Shown: positions 1-6,682, numbered from the stretch's first letter. The stretch is 11,090 nt of DNA from DASXRU01 sp039933315 (GCA_039933315.1 JBDTOI010000132.1:1-11090); one strand, 5' to 3'. Made by a program: numbers and translations. The notes: generated from the letters alone by a model not told the origin.

Positions 1-304
1 ATGGTTCGCCGACCCCGGCTGCTCCCTTTTTTGAAGGAAGCAACTCCGGCTCAGTACTCGACGATCCTTTGCGATCGTCAGAGCGAAACTAAACGGGTTG
101 TTGCTGGCCACGTTTTCAAATCGCTCGCACCGCCACTGGCTTCGTCTCATTCTAAACCGTTCGTCACTTCGACCCTTTTGGCACCGAGTTTTGTGAAGCC
201 GGGGCAGGCCAACCATCGGGCATTTCCGATTTCCGATTGTCAATTTCCGATTTGATTCTTGCCGTTACCGTTCTTTCAATCGGCAATCGGAAATCGGCAA
301 TGTT
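1..304. other. Non-coding left edge, no supported gene
   Basis: I see no convincing gene here. An 84-codon plus-strand reading frame (1-255) and an open minus-strand frame of about 50 codons running off the left edge from 150 both lack a recognisable domain. The plus frame runs into a repeat, which makes its C-terminus artificial. The stretch holds a perfect 7-bp hairpin at 60-79 (GACGATC, 6-nt loop, GATCGTC) and the larger inverted repeat at 222-301. A partner gene for the neighbouring sigma factor might have been expected in this position on the minus strand, but no zinc-finger anti-sigma motif is visible. Confidence 0.5.
222..301. repeat. Inverted repeat downstream of the sigma gene
   Basis: The left arm at 222-239 (ATTTCCGATTTCCGATTG) is the reverse complement of 284-301 with 17 of 18 positions matching. 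Further TTTCCGATT and CAATCGGC copies lie between the arms (about 241-252 and 277-284), so the unit is internally repetitive. It begins 3 bases past the stop codon of the minus-strand sigma gene, so the transcript could fold into a long 3' hairpin. No U-tract follows it, so it is not a classic rho-independent terminator. It is best described as a short palindromic intergenic repeat that may also protect or end the mRNA. Confidence 0.65.
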
Positions 305-961
305 TTACAAAGATCCGGTGAGCTTTCGGCGCAGCTCAAGGCGACCCCGCGACAACCTGGATTTCACCGTACCAATACTGATTTCCAGAGTGGTCGCAAT
401 TTCTTCATAACTAAATCCTTCAACGTCCCGCAGAATTACGGCTTCGCGATAAGACTGACCCAGACTATTTAACGCCGTACGTAAAACCGTTTCGCGTTCA
501 TGCGCCAGGGTCTCTTGCTCCGGATCCGCCTCGCTGGCCGGCAATCTGGAGCCTACAGTCTGATCAGATTGACTGCTCGTCGCGTCGAGTGAAACGTGCA
601 CATCGCGACGACGACGGCGCCACCAGCGCCAGCGATTACGTGCCTGATTAATCGCTATCCGGTAAATCCAGGTTTTCAAATCAGCGTCGCCGCGAAAACG
701 GCTAATACTCTGAAAAGCGCGCAGGAAAGTCTCCTGAGTTAAATCGCGCGCTTCTTCCGCGTCTTCGGTCAGGCGATAGAGGAGAGCATAGACATCTCCT
801 GAGCGCTCCTTCACCAGGCAATCAAACGCCGCCGTGTCCCCCCGCTTTAATCTTTCAAGGAACTGCTCATCAACCGCCGGACGAACATCGACCAGGGTTG
901 CCGGGGCAACCTCCTCCAAGCTCCCATGCCCGCGGAGCGCGATTTGCTCTCCGTAGCTCAC
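305..961 (-). CDS. ECF (RpoE-like) RNA polymerase sigma factor
   Basis: A 218-residue sigma-70 family protein of the extracytoplasmic function class, expected to bind core RNA polymerase and direct it to a small set of stress or envelope promoters. Region 2 spans about residues 46-113, with the DLTQETFLRAF core-binding segment and the TWIYRIAINQARNRWR segment that normally contacts the -10 element. Region 4 spans about 158-212, with the helix-turn-helix GFSYEEIATTLEISIGTVKS. A basic WRWWRRRRR run (111-119) and a variable linker separate them. The start is GTG at 961, chosen because AGGGG lies 6 bases upstream; the first 30 residues look poorly conserved. No anti-sigma gene lies beside it, unlike the second sigma factor here. 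The family call is secure; its regulon and signal are unknown. Confidence 0.93.
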   Translation of the reverse strand: MSYGEQIALRGHGSLEEVAPATLVDVRPAVDEQFLERLKRGDTAAFDCLVKERSGDVYALLYRLTEDAEEARDLTQETFLRAFQSISRFRGDADLKTWIYRIAINQARNRWRWWRRRRRDVHVSLDATSSQSDQTVGSRLPASEADPEQETLAHERETVLRTALNSLGQSYREAVILRDVEGFSYEEIATTLEISIGTVKSRLSRGRLELRRKLTGSL

Positions 962-1028
962 TCGGTACCCCTGGGGCCAGGAAACTTAAAAATAGAGCAA
1001 ATAACCCGTTTCCCGGACAGTCGCGTGT

Positions 1029-1057
1029 TTAGACACCAGCCGTTCATTGTTTGTTCC
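1029..1057 (-). promoter_or_regulatory. Candidate ECF-type promoter of the sigma gene
   Basis: On the minus strand GGAAC (1057-1053) is followed after 19 bases by TCTAA (1033-1029). GGAAC in the -35 box is the hallmark of many ECF promoters, and such sigma factors often transcribe their own gene. The spacing is slightly long compared with E. coli RpoE promoters. The predicted leader would be about 60 nt. This is a motif match only. Confidence 0.35.
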
Positions 1058-1141
1058 CAAAGAGCTTCAGACCTTTTGCCTCGTCCTTCCCTCTGGCTGC
1101 TTACCAGTCCCTGCTGATCATGTTCCCCTGCTTTGGATGAA

Positions 1142-1157
1142 ATAATCCGACGATTAT
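1142..1157. promoter_or_regulatory. Perfect palindrome, possible operator
   Basis: ATAATC-CGAC-GATTAT is a perfect 6-bp inverted repeat around a 4-base centre. It lies between the two divergent promoter candidates, where a dimeric regulator could bind. No regulator can be named from the sequence. Confidence 0.35.
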
Positions 1158-1227
1158 GTTCCTGATGGTGGATCTTATAAGGCAATCGATTGGTTTGCGC
1201 GACGTTAACAGCCGGCATTGCACCTGC

Positions 1228-1257
1228 TTGACAACCTCTCAGACCGACCGCTAGAGT
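1228..1257 (+). promoter_or_regulatory. Sigma-70-type promoter for the TPR gene
   Basis: A perfect TTGACA -35 box (1228-1233) is followed, after 18 bases, by TAGAGT (1252-1257), which matches 4 of 6 bases of the -10 consensus. Transcription would begin near 1264, about 60 nt ahead of the chosen GTG start. Confidence 0.5.
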
Positions 1258-1283
1258 GACTTTTTCGCGAATCATACACCAAA

Positions 1284-1309
1284 AAGAACGCGCGGAACCG
1301 TGTGTTCTT
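1284..1309 (+). promoter_or_regulatory. Dyad in the 5' leader of the TPR gene
   Basis: AAGAAC (1284-1289) is repeated inverted as GTTCTT (1304-1309). The intervening bases are also nearly symmetrical, giving 10 matches of 13 across the 26-bp dyad. It sits between the proposed transcription start and the ribosome binding site, so it could act as an operator or a leader hairpin. It covers the alternative GTG at 1302, which weakens that start. Confidence 0.35.
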
Positions 1310-1325
1310 GCAAGGGAAAGAAGCA

Positions 1326-2141
1326 GTGCCTGGTTATAAAAAGAAACGTGCGCGCCAACTGAAACACGACCGCTTCCGCGATACCACGATGTCGATGCTG
1401 GATCGCCTGGCGGATCGTCTGGAGGGCAAAGGTCGTCTGATACTTTATGGGCTGCTCGGCCTGTTAGTGGCTTTTTTGGTGGTGTACGCAGGCATCCGCT
1501 GGCAAAACCGCCGCACCCAGGAAGCAGAGCAGGCCATGGGCCGCGCAATCAAGATCGCCTCGGCAGAGATCACGCCGGCGCCGCCGCCCAATTCCCAGGA
1601 CTTGAGTTTCAATACGGAAGAGCAGCGCGCGCAAAGAGCAATCGAAGAATTTCGCAAAGTAGAAGCGAAATACGGCGAGCCTTATCGTTCGCAGGCGCGC
1701 TACTTCAGCGCCGTTTATTTGCTCCTGGTAGATCGTCCCAAAGGCCTCAGTGAGCTGGCGACTCTCGGCAATAGCAGCAACCGGGAAATCGCGACGCTGG
1801 CAAAGTTTGCCCTCGCCCAGGCTAAGGAAGAGGACAAGAGCTTTGATGAGGCCGCTGCCATCTACACCGAGCTGGCAAAACAGAACGACGCGGTTGTGAC
1901 TCCCGAAACAGCTAACCTTTGTCTGGCGCAGGTCTATGACAAACAAGGTAAGAAGAAAGAAGCCGCTGATCTTCTTTTCAATACCGTCGAGACCGCGCGC
2001 AAGGCGAAGGACTCCGAAGGTAAGCCGGCGCCACAATCCTCCGCCGTGCGCAAGGCCGCCCAAGAGCTGCAAAGGATCGACGCTGCTCGCTATGCTCAAC
2101 TGACGCCTGAGATTCAGACAACCCAAATTCCATTTGGTTGA
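1326..2141 (+). CDS. Membrane-anchored TPR-like domain protein
   Basis: A 271-residue protein built as a basic cytoplasmic N-terminus (YKKKRARQLKHDRF), one transmembrane helix (about 38-57, LILYGLLGLLVAFLVVYAGI) and a helical extracytoplasmic domain of about 210 residues. The FALAQAKEEDKSFDEAAAIY stretch and surrounding helices look like tetratricopeptide repeats of the TPR_21 type, seen in YfgM-like ancillary proteins of the SecYEG translocon. The lysine-rich start plus one helix fits that architecture; the functional link to YfgM is inference. I chose GTG 1326 because AAGGG lies 9 bases upstream and because the basic segment begins here. A GTG at 1302 would add 8 residues but lies within a dyad. 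It heads a three-gene same-strand cluster. Confidence 0.75.
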   Translation: MPGYKKKRARQLKHDRFRDTTMSMLDRLADRLEGKGRLILYGLLGLLVAFLVVYAGIRWQNRRTQEAEQAMGRAIKIASAEITPAPPPNSQDLSFNTEEQRAQRAIEEFRKVEAKYGEPYRSQARYFSAVYLLLVDRPKGLSELATLGNSSNREIATLAKFALAQAKEEDKSFDEAAAIYTELAKQNDAVVTPETANLCLAQVYDKQGKKKEAADLLFNTVETARKAKDSEGKPAPQSSAVRKAAQELQRIDAARYAQLTPEIQTTQIPFG

Positions 2142-2219
2142 TCTTCGAGCTTTGCCCTTTGATCCTGGTTTCGACCCGGTTTGTGAGTCGAAGCTGCGGT
2201 CAGAGTTCGAAAGCGAAGT

Positions 2220-2245
2220 TCAAAGACCAAAGCTCAAAGACCAAA
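2220..2245. repeat. Short tandem repeat before the hydrolase gene
   Basis: TCAAAGACCAAA occurs at 2220-2231 and again at 2234-2245 with a 14-base period. It fills most of the space just upstream of the ATG at 2253. A similar AAGTTCAAAG start suggests slippage or a degenerate intergenic repeat. No strong ribosome binding site is visible apart from CACGGG directly before the ATG. Confidence 0.6.
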
Positions 2246-2252
2246 CCACGGG

Positions 2253-3413
2253 ATGGACAATCTCACCCATTCGCTAACCGGCCTGGTTTTGGCGAAGTCC
2301 GGACTCGAGCGTCTCTCTCCCGCCGCGACTCCACTTTGCGTGGTTGTCGCGAATGCGCCGGACTTTGACATCCTCACGCTGCTGACTGGCGACCGCTGGA
2401 TCTACCTGCATCATCACCGCGGTATCACCCACTCCATCATCGGTGTCCTGGTGCTCATTGTCCTGATGCCTGCACTTTTCTACGCGTGTGACTTCGCCAT
2501 TGCGCGAGTCAGGAAAAGACCTCCACGCCTGCGTTATCGCGGACTGCTGCTGGCGTCGTTCATTGCCGGAGTGTCACACCCGTTAATGGATTGGACTAAT
2601 AATTACGGTATCCGGCCGTTCTTACCCTGGAGCGGTAGATGGTTCTATGGCGACCTGGTGTTCATCATCGATCCTTTCCTATGGATCGTTCTGGGCGGCG
2701 CGGGCTTCCTGTTAACGTCAAAAAGCAGGTGGCAATTAATATTCTGGTCGGTGCTGGCCCTGGTCCTAACCGGCGCGGTGCTGTTCCTGCCGCAACAGCG
2801 AGAAGCGATTCCCAATGTCGCTGCGTTTCGTGTTATCTGGCTGATGATTCTTGCTGGTATTCTTCTGGCACGACGCGCGCAGGCGGGCGATCGTCTTCGC
2901 AAATCGCTGGCCCTTGCCGCATGCGCCGTTGTACTCATTTACTGGGGGGCGCTTGGATTCGCGCATGCCCTGGCTTACTCGGAGGCTCAGGTTCAGGCCC
3001 GGCAGATCGCAGCCCTTCATGGCGACACTGTTTCGCGCGTTGCCGCGATGCCCACGCTGGTAAATCCTTTTGATTGGCAATGTATCTCTGACACTGACCG
3101 CGCCACCTACCGGTTCAGGATTTCCCTGATCGGGACGCTGCGATCTTCGTTCATTTTTGAACGATTCGAGAAGCCAAAGCCGAACGAGTTGAGGGCGATT
3201 TCAGTTGCGTCTGAGGACGCTCGAGCGAGGATCCTCCTGGGCTTTGCACGTTTTCCCGCGGCCCGCGTAACCGATGTGGATTGTATGACTCAAACTGTCG
3301 TGCATTTCGCGGACTTGCGCTACACTGAACCGGGTGGAGCGCGGCGCGGAACGTTCGCACTTGATGTCCCGATCTCGTGTCCACCAAAGAACAATCAGAC
3401 TGAAGTAAAGTGA
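2253..3413 (+). CDS. YdjM-family membrane-bound metal-dependent hydrolase
   Basis: A 386-residue integral membrane protein of the YdjM/DUF457 family, named for its conserved His/Asp residues and presumed metal-dependent hydrolase activity; a substrate is not established. Signature motifs are visible in order: MDNLTHSLTG (His6), NAPDFD (34-39, Asp37 and Asp39), HHHRGITHS (53-61), VSHPLMDWTNNYG (107-119) and DLVFIIDP (134-141). Several hydrophobic segments follow (about 61-80, 99-108, 136-154, 161-179, 192-206, 217-240). The C-terminal roughly 140 residues are more polar, with PFDWQCISDTDRATYRFRI, a tail common in larger members. The ATG is confirmed by the family motif beginning at residue 1. 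Its stop codon overlaps the next gene's start, implying coupled translation. No LexA box was seen, although YdjM in E. coli is LexA-regulated. Confidence 0.88.
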   Translation: MDNLTHSLTGLVLAKSGLERLSPAATPLCVVVANAPDFDILTLLTGDRWIYLHHHRGITHSIIGVLVLIVLMPALFYACDFAIARVRKRPPRLRYRGLLLASFIAGVSHPLMDWTNNYGIRPFLPWSGRWFYGDLVFIIDPFLWIVLGGAGFLLTSKSRWQLIFWSVLALVLTGAVLFLPQQREAIPNVAAFRVIWLMILAGILLARRAQAGDRLRKSLALAACAVVLIYWGALGFAHALAYSEAQVQARQIAALHGDTVSRVAAMPTLVNPFDWQCISDTDRATYRFRISLIGTLRSSFIFERFEKPKPNELRAISVASEDARARILLGFARFPAARVTDVDCMTQTVVHFADLRYTEPGGARRGTFALDVPISCPPKNNQTEVK

Positions 3414-4867
3414 ACGAGAGCACACCAATCGAAAACTCCAAAGCGCTAATTGAGGCCACCAGAGAACGAGTCATTCCCCCGTCCCGGCGGACTACGCTTG
3501 CCAGCGTGCGTATATCGCCCGGAGGGTATTTGGCGGTCGCCGCAGTCTTCACCTTCATCTCTCTAATTCTGTTGAGAATGGGGCACGACCTGGCGGCATT
3601 CATTACTGTCGTGCTCACGTGGATAATCATTCCTATTGTAATCAAGACGGATCGGGTCAGCTTCGATGGCGAAAAGCTCTTTCGCCGGGGATTAATTGCG
3701 ATCGTATCGCGGCTTATTAAAGGTAAGGCGATTGAGTTACGCGTGACTGATATTGAACGGGCGGAGACCACCGCGGTGCGCACCGTCAGGCGTGGCGGCA
3801 GTGTGCGATATCGTTACCGCACCGAAGTGACAGGGAAGGGAACCAGCCTGGTATTCGCTTCCGGCAGTGGCTTTCGCCAGCTGGTGAAGCTCAGTCTGGC
3901 CGCGGTTTCAGATGAGAAGATGGACGCGCGCAGCAGGGAACTGCGAGATTACCTGACGGATCCGCGGTTGCTTCGTCACACGGTAAGACTCCTGGGCATT
4001 GCCTCGACCAGTGTGCTGGACAATGCGGCCGAAGCGTTACCGGAAGTGGGCAGCAGGAGAATTCGTCATCAGCGAGCTGCTGCGATTGAAGAGGTCACCT
4101 CGGGCGATCTTGAGCGGGCGCGGCTGTTAAGATCTGCTGCCAACCAGCTGCGCATCGCGGGTCGCCTGCGGGAATCGGCGGAAGCTTTCCGGCGCGCCCT
4201 GTTGGTGACGCCCAACGACGTAACGTTGCTCTACGAGTTTTCCCGTTTACTGCGTTCTCAAGCCAGCGCTCTGGGCCAGGCGCGACTGCTGTCCCGGGCG
4301 CGCGCTGCGTTGCGCCTGGCCGCATCGCGACAAGGCCTCGCTGGATCAAGCCAGGAGCAGGCCGGCAGTCTGTTGGCGAGAATTGGCGAAACCTTTCTGG
4401 AGCTGGCGGACGTCGAACGCGCCGCCCGGGCGTTTCGCCGCGCAATGGAAATTAATCCTCAAACCTTTCGCGCCCAGTTAGGTCTCGCTGATGTGGCCCT
4501 GCGCGATGGCAAGCTGGCGCACGTGATTCATCATTACAACGATGCGGCGCGAATTGGCGCCGACGAAGCATTGGTGCGCTTTGCCCGGCGCGAGGCCGAC
4601 TACTATGCGCGTTTGAACGACGATGAGGATTACCTGGCAGGCGAACTGCGGCGGATTAACTGGTTACAAAGTGCTCAACGCGTGCAACGCATGACGGCGC
4701 GCGCCGGCTTTGCCAGTATCCTGATCGCGTTGGTGGGACCTTACATCAGCCCCGCGGCCGGGTCGGTGGGTCTGGCCCTGGCGACCTCTTCGATCATCGG
4801 TTGGTCGGGGACAATGGTGGCCATCAGGTTCCTGAAGGCCCGGCGAAGATTCCTGGCAAAGGCTTAG
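3410..4867 (+). CDS. Polytopic membrane protein with TPR domain
   Basis: A 485-residue protein I cannot assign to a named family. Two hydrophobic segments near the N-terminus (about 38-56 and 60-79) are followed by a beta-rich stretch (about 80-165, with DRVSFDGEKLFRRGL and VRYRYRTEVTGKGTSLVFAS) that resembles a bacterial PH-like membrane domain. A helical region (about 232-400) then carries TPR-like repeats, for example RESAEAFRRALLVTPND and VERAARAFRRAMEINP. Two further hydrophobic helices (433-448 and 452-473) precede a basic end. This suggests cytoplasmic TPRs held at the membrane at both ends, perhaps as a scaffold. The GTG start at 3410 overlaps the hydrolase stop (GTGA), so the two are probably made together. 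Transcription likely ends at the hairpin at 4939-4970. Confidence 0.8.
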   Translation: MNESTPIENSKALIEATRERVIPPSRRTTLASVRISPGGYLAVAAVFTFISLILLRMGHDLAAFITVVLTWIIIPIVIKTDRVSFDGEKLFRRGLIAIVSRLIKGKAIELRVTDIERAETTAVRTVRRGGSVRYRYRTEVTGKGTSLVFASGSGFRQLVKLSLAAVSDEKMDARSRELRDYLTDPRLLRHTVRLLGIASTSVLDNAAEALPEVGSRRIRHQRAAAIEEVTSGDLERARLLRSAANQLRIAGRLRESAEAFRRALLVTPNDVTLLYEFSRLLRSQASALGQARLLSRARAALRLAASRQGLAGSSQEQAGSLLARIGETFLELADVERAARAFRRAMEINPQTFRAQLGLADVALRDGKLAHVIHHYNDAARIGADEALVRFARREADYYARLNDDEDYLAGELRRINWLQSAQRVQRMTARAGFASILIALVGPYISPAAGSVGLALATSSIIGWSGTMVAIRFLKARRRFLAKA

Positions 4868-4882
4868 GGGGAGCCGGGAAAG

Positions 4883-5001
4883 TTAGACAGGAAAAGTTTA
4901 GACAGGATTTACAAGATTGACAGGATAAAGCTGAAAAGAAACCCGGAACAAATGATCTTGTTCCGGGTTTGTTTCATGTAAATCGTGTTAATCCTGTCTA
5001 A
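4883..5001. repeat. Composite inverted repeat around a terminator
   Basis: TTAGACAGGATT at 4898-4909 is perfectly inverted at 4990-5001. Pairing continues inward with 11 of 15 matches (4910-4924 with 4975-4989), giving 23 of 27 overall. TTAGACAGGA also occurs directly repeated at 4883-4892, and GACAGGAT recurs at 4919-4926. The unit encloses the perfect hairpin at 4939-4970 and lies in the gap between two convergent genes. It looks like a degenerate member of a repeated intergenic family whose centre now serves as a terminator. Confidence 0.65.
4939..4970. terminator. Bidirectional rho-independent terminator
   Basis: A perfect 13-bp stem (AAACCCGGAACAA at 4939-4951 and TTGTTCCGGGTTT at 4958-4970) with a 6-base loop. 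On the plus strand the stem ends TTTGTTT; on the minus strand it ends TTTCTTTT. It lies between the convergent stops at 4867 and 5014 and can end both transcripts. Confidence 0.88.
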
Positions 5002-5013
5002 TCCTATCCAACC

Positions 5014-6183
5014 CTACTTCTTCGATTTCTTTGTTGCGCTGCCGCGACTCTTGGGTTTTGCTTCGGAGTCCTTCCCGCGTTTCGTCTCGACTTCCACGTT
5101 CACCACCGCGCTGGCGGCCTGCGCGATCGAGTCTGCTGCTCCGCTGACAAGATCGCCAATCGCGCCGGGAATCTCCCTGACCGGCTGCGGCACAATCGTT
5201 CGCACCGCTTGATCCGCGGCCGAGGCCACTGCGGCGAGCCGGTTCGGTTCGGGGCTGAGAAACGCATCCCAGCGATAGCGCGGCCGTTCGCGAGTTTCCG
5301 ACAATCGTTTGAAGATTAGATCAGTAACCGCATCTGTTACCCAACGGTGATAGAACTCGCCGACGGATTGGAGCTCAGCATCGGGCGCCGGATTCATGAA
5401 ATCAATCGCGTACGGCACGCCATCCTTAATGGCAAACTCTACGGTGTTGATGTCGTATCCCAGCGCGGTACAGAGCGTGCGCACGTCCTTCGTTACCCGC
5501 TTGTTCATCTCCGGCGACAGGTAATCGGGATTGTGCAGGTACTGCTCGCCTGACAGGTAAGGTTTGCGCGGATCGTATGGCATGATCATCACTTCTTCCT
5601 GCCCGATGCAATAGCAGCGCACGAACTGATCGAAGTCAATAAACTCCTGCAGCGTCATGCACAGCGTGCCGGTCTGATCGTATTCGAGCCAGAGCTCTTC
5701 GATTGAGTTCACTCGCGAAACATTTTTCCAACCGCCGCCATCGAACGGTTTCATGATGGCCGGCAGTCCGACGTAATCAATGATCCCCTGCCAGTCCAGG
5801 GGATACTCGAGGTTGCGCAGGCTCTCGCTGACGATTCCTTTGATGTAATCCTTTTGCGGGAGTAGCACGGTCCTGGGGACGGCCACGCCGAGCTTGTACG
5901 CCAGCGAGTAGTTGAAGAACTTATCATCGGCCGACCACCAGAAGGGATTATTGATGACTACAGTTCCTTCCAGGGCCGCCCGCTTAAGCGTGGCACGGTA
6001 AAAGGGGACCTCATGCGATATGCGGTCGATGATTACATCGTATGCGGGCGGCGCGTCGTGCCGGACGCCACCCAGCGTGATGTACTCGGCGACGACCTGG
6101 CCTCTGCCTCGCTCGTTAACGTTTTTGATAAGGGCCTCGGGAAATGTCTTTTCACGGCCTACCAGGATGCCTACTCTTTTCAT
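5014..6183 (-). CDS. ATP-grasp family protein with Ala/Lys-rich tail
   Basis: A 389-residue protein with an ATP-grasp fold of the RimK/glutathione-synthetase type, a group that joins a carboxylate to an amine via an acyl-phosphate. The N-terminal domain (about 1-105) begins KRVGILVGRE. The ATP-binding part includes PAIMKPFDGGGWKNVSRV (141-158; Lys145 is the likely nucleotide contact), LQEFIDFDQFVR (178-189) and TVEFAIKDGVPYAIDFMNPAPD (247-268), where Glu249, Asp261 and Asn264 fit the metal-binding positions. Residues about 312-362 form an Ala/Val-rich helical segment, and the end (368-389) is Lys/Ser-rich, finishing KKSKK; that tail is not part of the ATP-grasp core. AAAGGA lies a few bases before the ATG. 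The gene stands alone. Its substrate is unknown. Confidence 0.85.
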   Translation of the reverse strand: MKRVGILVGREKTFPEALIKNVNERGRGQVVAEYITLGGVRHDAPPAYDVIIDRISHEVPFYRATLKRAALEGTVVINNPFWWSADDKFFNYSLAYKLGVAVPRTVLLPQKDYIKGIVSESLRNLEYPLDWQGIIDYVGLPAIMKPFDGGGWKNVSRVNSIEELWLEYDQTGTLCMTLQEFIDFDQFVRCYCIGQEEVMIMPYDPRKPYLSGEQYLHNPDYLSPEMNKRVTKDVRTLCTALGYDINTVEFAIKDGVPYAIDFMNPAPDAELQSVGEFYHRWVTDAVTDLIFKRLSETRERPRYRWDAFLSPEPNRLAAVASAADQAVRTIVPQPVREIPGAIGDLVSGAADSIAQAASAVVNVEVETKRGKDSEAKPKSRGSATKKSKK

Positions 6184-6281
6184 GACTTGTCCTTTCGATG
6201 AATTGCCTGGGCTAACTAAAATGGGGTAGATAATTCGGGGGTCTCGATATCGAAATTCGCAGTTCTGCCTGGAAACTTAGC

Positions 6282-6310
6282 AATCTACCTTGCGTCATTA
6301 GTCCTGTCAA
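6282..6310 (-). promoter_or_regulatory. Sigma-70-type promoter of the ATP-grasp gene
   Basis: On the minus strand a perfect TTGACA (6310-6305) is followed by an exact 17-base spacer and TAGATT (6287-6282), a 4 of 6 match to the -10 box. Transcription would begin near 6275, giving a leader of about 90 nt before the ATG at 6183. Confidence 0.6.
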
Positions 6311-6359
6311 ACAAGGTGTAGCTGCGGGTAGTGGGTGCAGATTGCCGTGGGGGGGGCAG

Positions 6360-6507
6360 TCTCATTAGCACCTGACTTCAGTCAGGTGATCCGGGACGAT
6401 CAATTTGATTCATAAACCGTTTTAACGGTTTATCGCTGAAACCGTTGAAACGGTTGGCGTGATTTCGTAACCGGAGATCACCGCACTGAAGTGCGGTGCT
6501 AATGAGA
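6360..6507. repeat. Four-hairpin element with terminal inverted repeats
   Basis: The ends are a perfect 13-bp inverted repeat, TCTCATTAGCACC (6360-6372) and GGTGCTAATGAGA (6495-6507). Inside lie four perfect hairpins: CACCTGAC/GTCAGGTG (6369-6388), ATAAACCGTT/AACGGTTTAT (6412-6433), AACCGTT/AACGGTT (6440-6455) and CACCGCACT/AGTGCGGTG (6479-6498). GGTGATCCGG (6385-6394) can also pair with 6471-6482, offering an alternative cruciform. There is no coding capacity and no clear target-site duplication. It resembles a miniature inverted-repeat or REP-like unit moved in trans. Whether it is mobile or regulatory cannot be settled from one copy. Confidence 0.75.
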
Positions 6508-6673
6508 TTTTTGAACCTGCACCATACCTACTGCGAGTCTGGGTAACCTTCAACTCGACCCCACCATGCCTTTGATCCCAACGCGCTTAAACAGACGGGC
6601 ATCCGTTGGAGCACCGGGGGGCATCCATAGTGATTGAAGCTCGTGGCGTGGGGAATATACCTTCTTATTGCTG

Positions 6674-6682
6674 TGCTACAAT
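6674..6682 (+). promoter_or_regulatory. Extended -10 promoter of the LolA-like gene
   Basis: TGC-TACAAT fits the extended -10 form TGn-TATAAT with one mismatch. No good -35 box is present, as is common for this type. Transcription would begin near 6689, leaving a leader of about 100 nt. Confidence 0.5.

Larger units (their letters stand above)
962..1325. other. Divergent intergenic region
   Basis: This 364-bp gap separates the minus-strand sigma gene from the plus-strand TPR gene. Overlapping reading frames exist on both strands, but they have no family resemblance and conflict with promoter-like signals. It contains an ECF-type promoter candidate toward the sigma gene, a perfect 6-4-6 palindrome at 1142-1157, a sigma-70 promoter candidate toward the TPR gene, and a 26-bp imperfect dyad at 1284-1309. 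Confidence 0.6.

Noticed and set aside
1..255. 84-codon plus-strand reading frame at the left edge
   Set aside because: No recognisable domain, no visible upstream context, and its last codons are made of the TTTCCGATT repeat.
958..1548. 196-codon minus-strand reading frame
   Set aside because: It covers the divergent promoter region and the start of the TPR gene, is rich in Gly/Arg/Ser without a domain, and has no supporting signal.
1464..2126. 220-codon minus-strand reading frame opposite the TPR gene
   Set aside because: It is antisense to a gene with clear transmembrane and TPR features; its Leu/Arg-rich composition is typical of a shadow frame.
3151..3783. 210-codon minus-strand reading frame
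   Set aside because: It spans the antisense of the hydrolase/TPR overlap and shows no family resemblance.
6360..6507. CRISPR-like or integron attC interpretation of the hairpin element
   Set aside because: The hairpins differ in sequence and there are no regular repeats with spacers, no cas gene and no integrase; a palindromic repeat element fits better.
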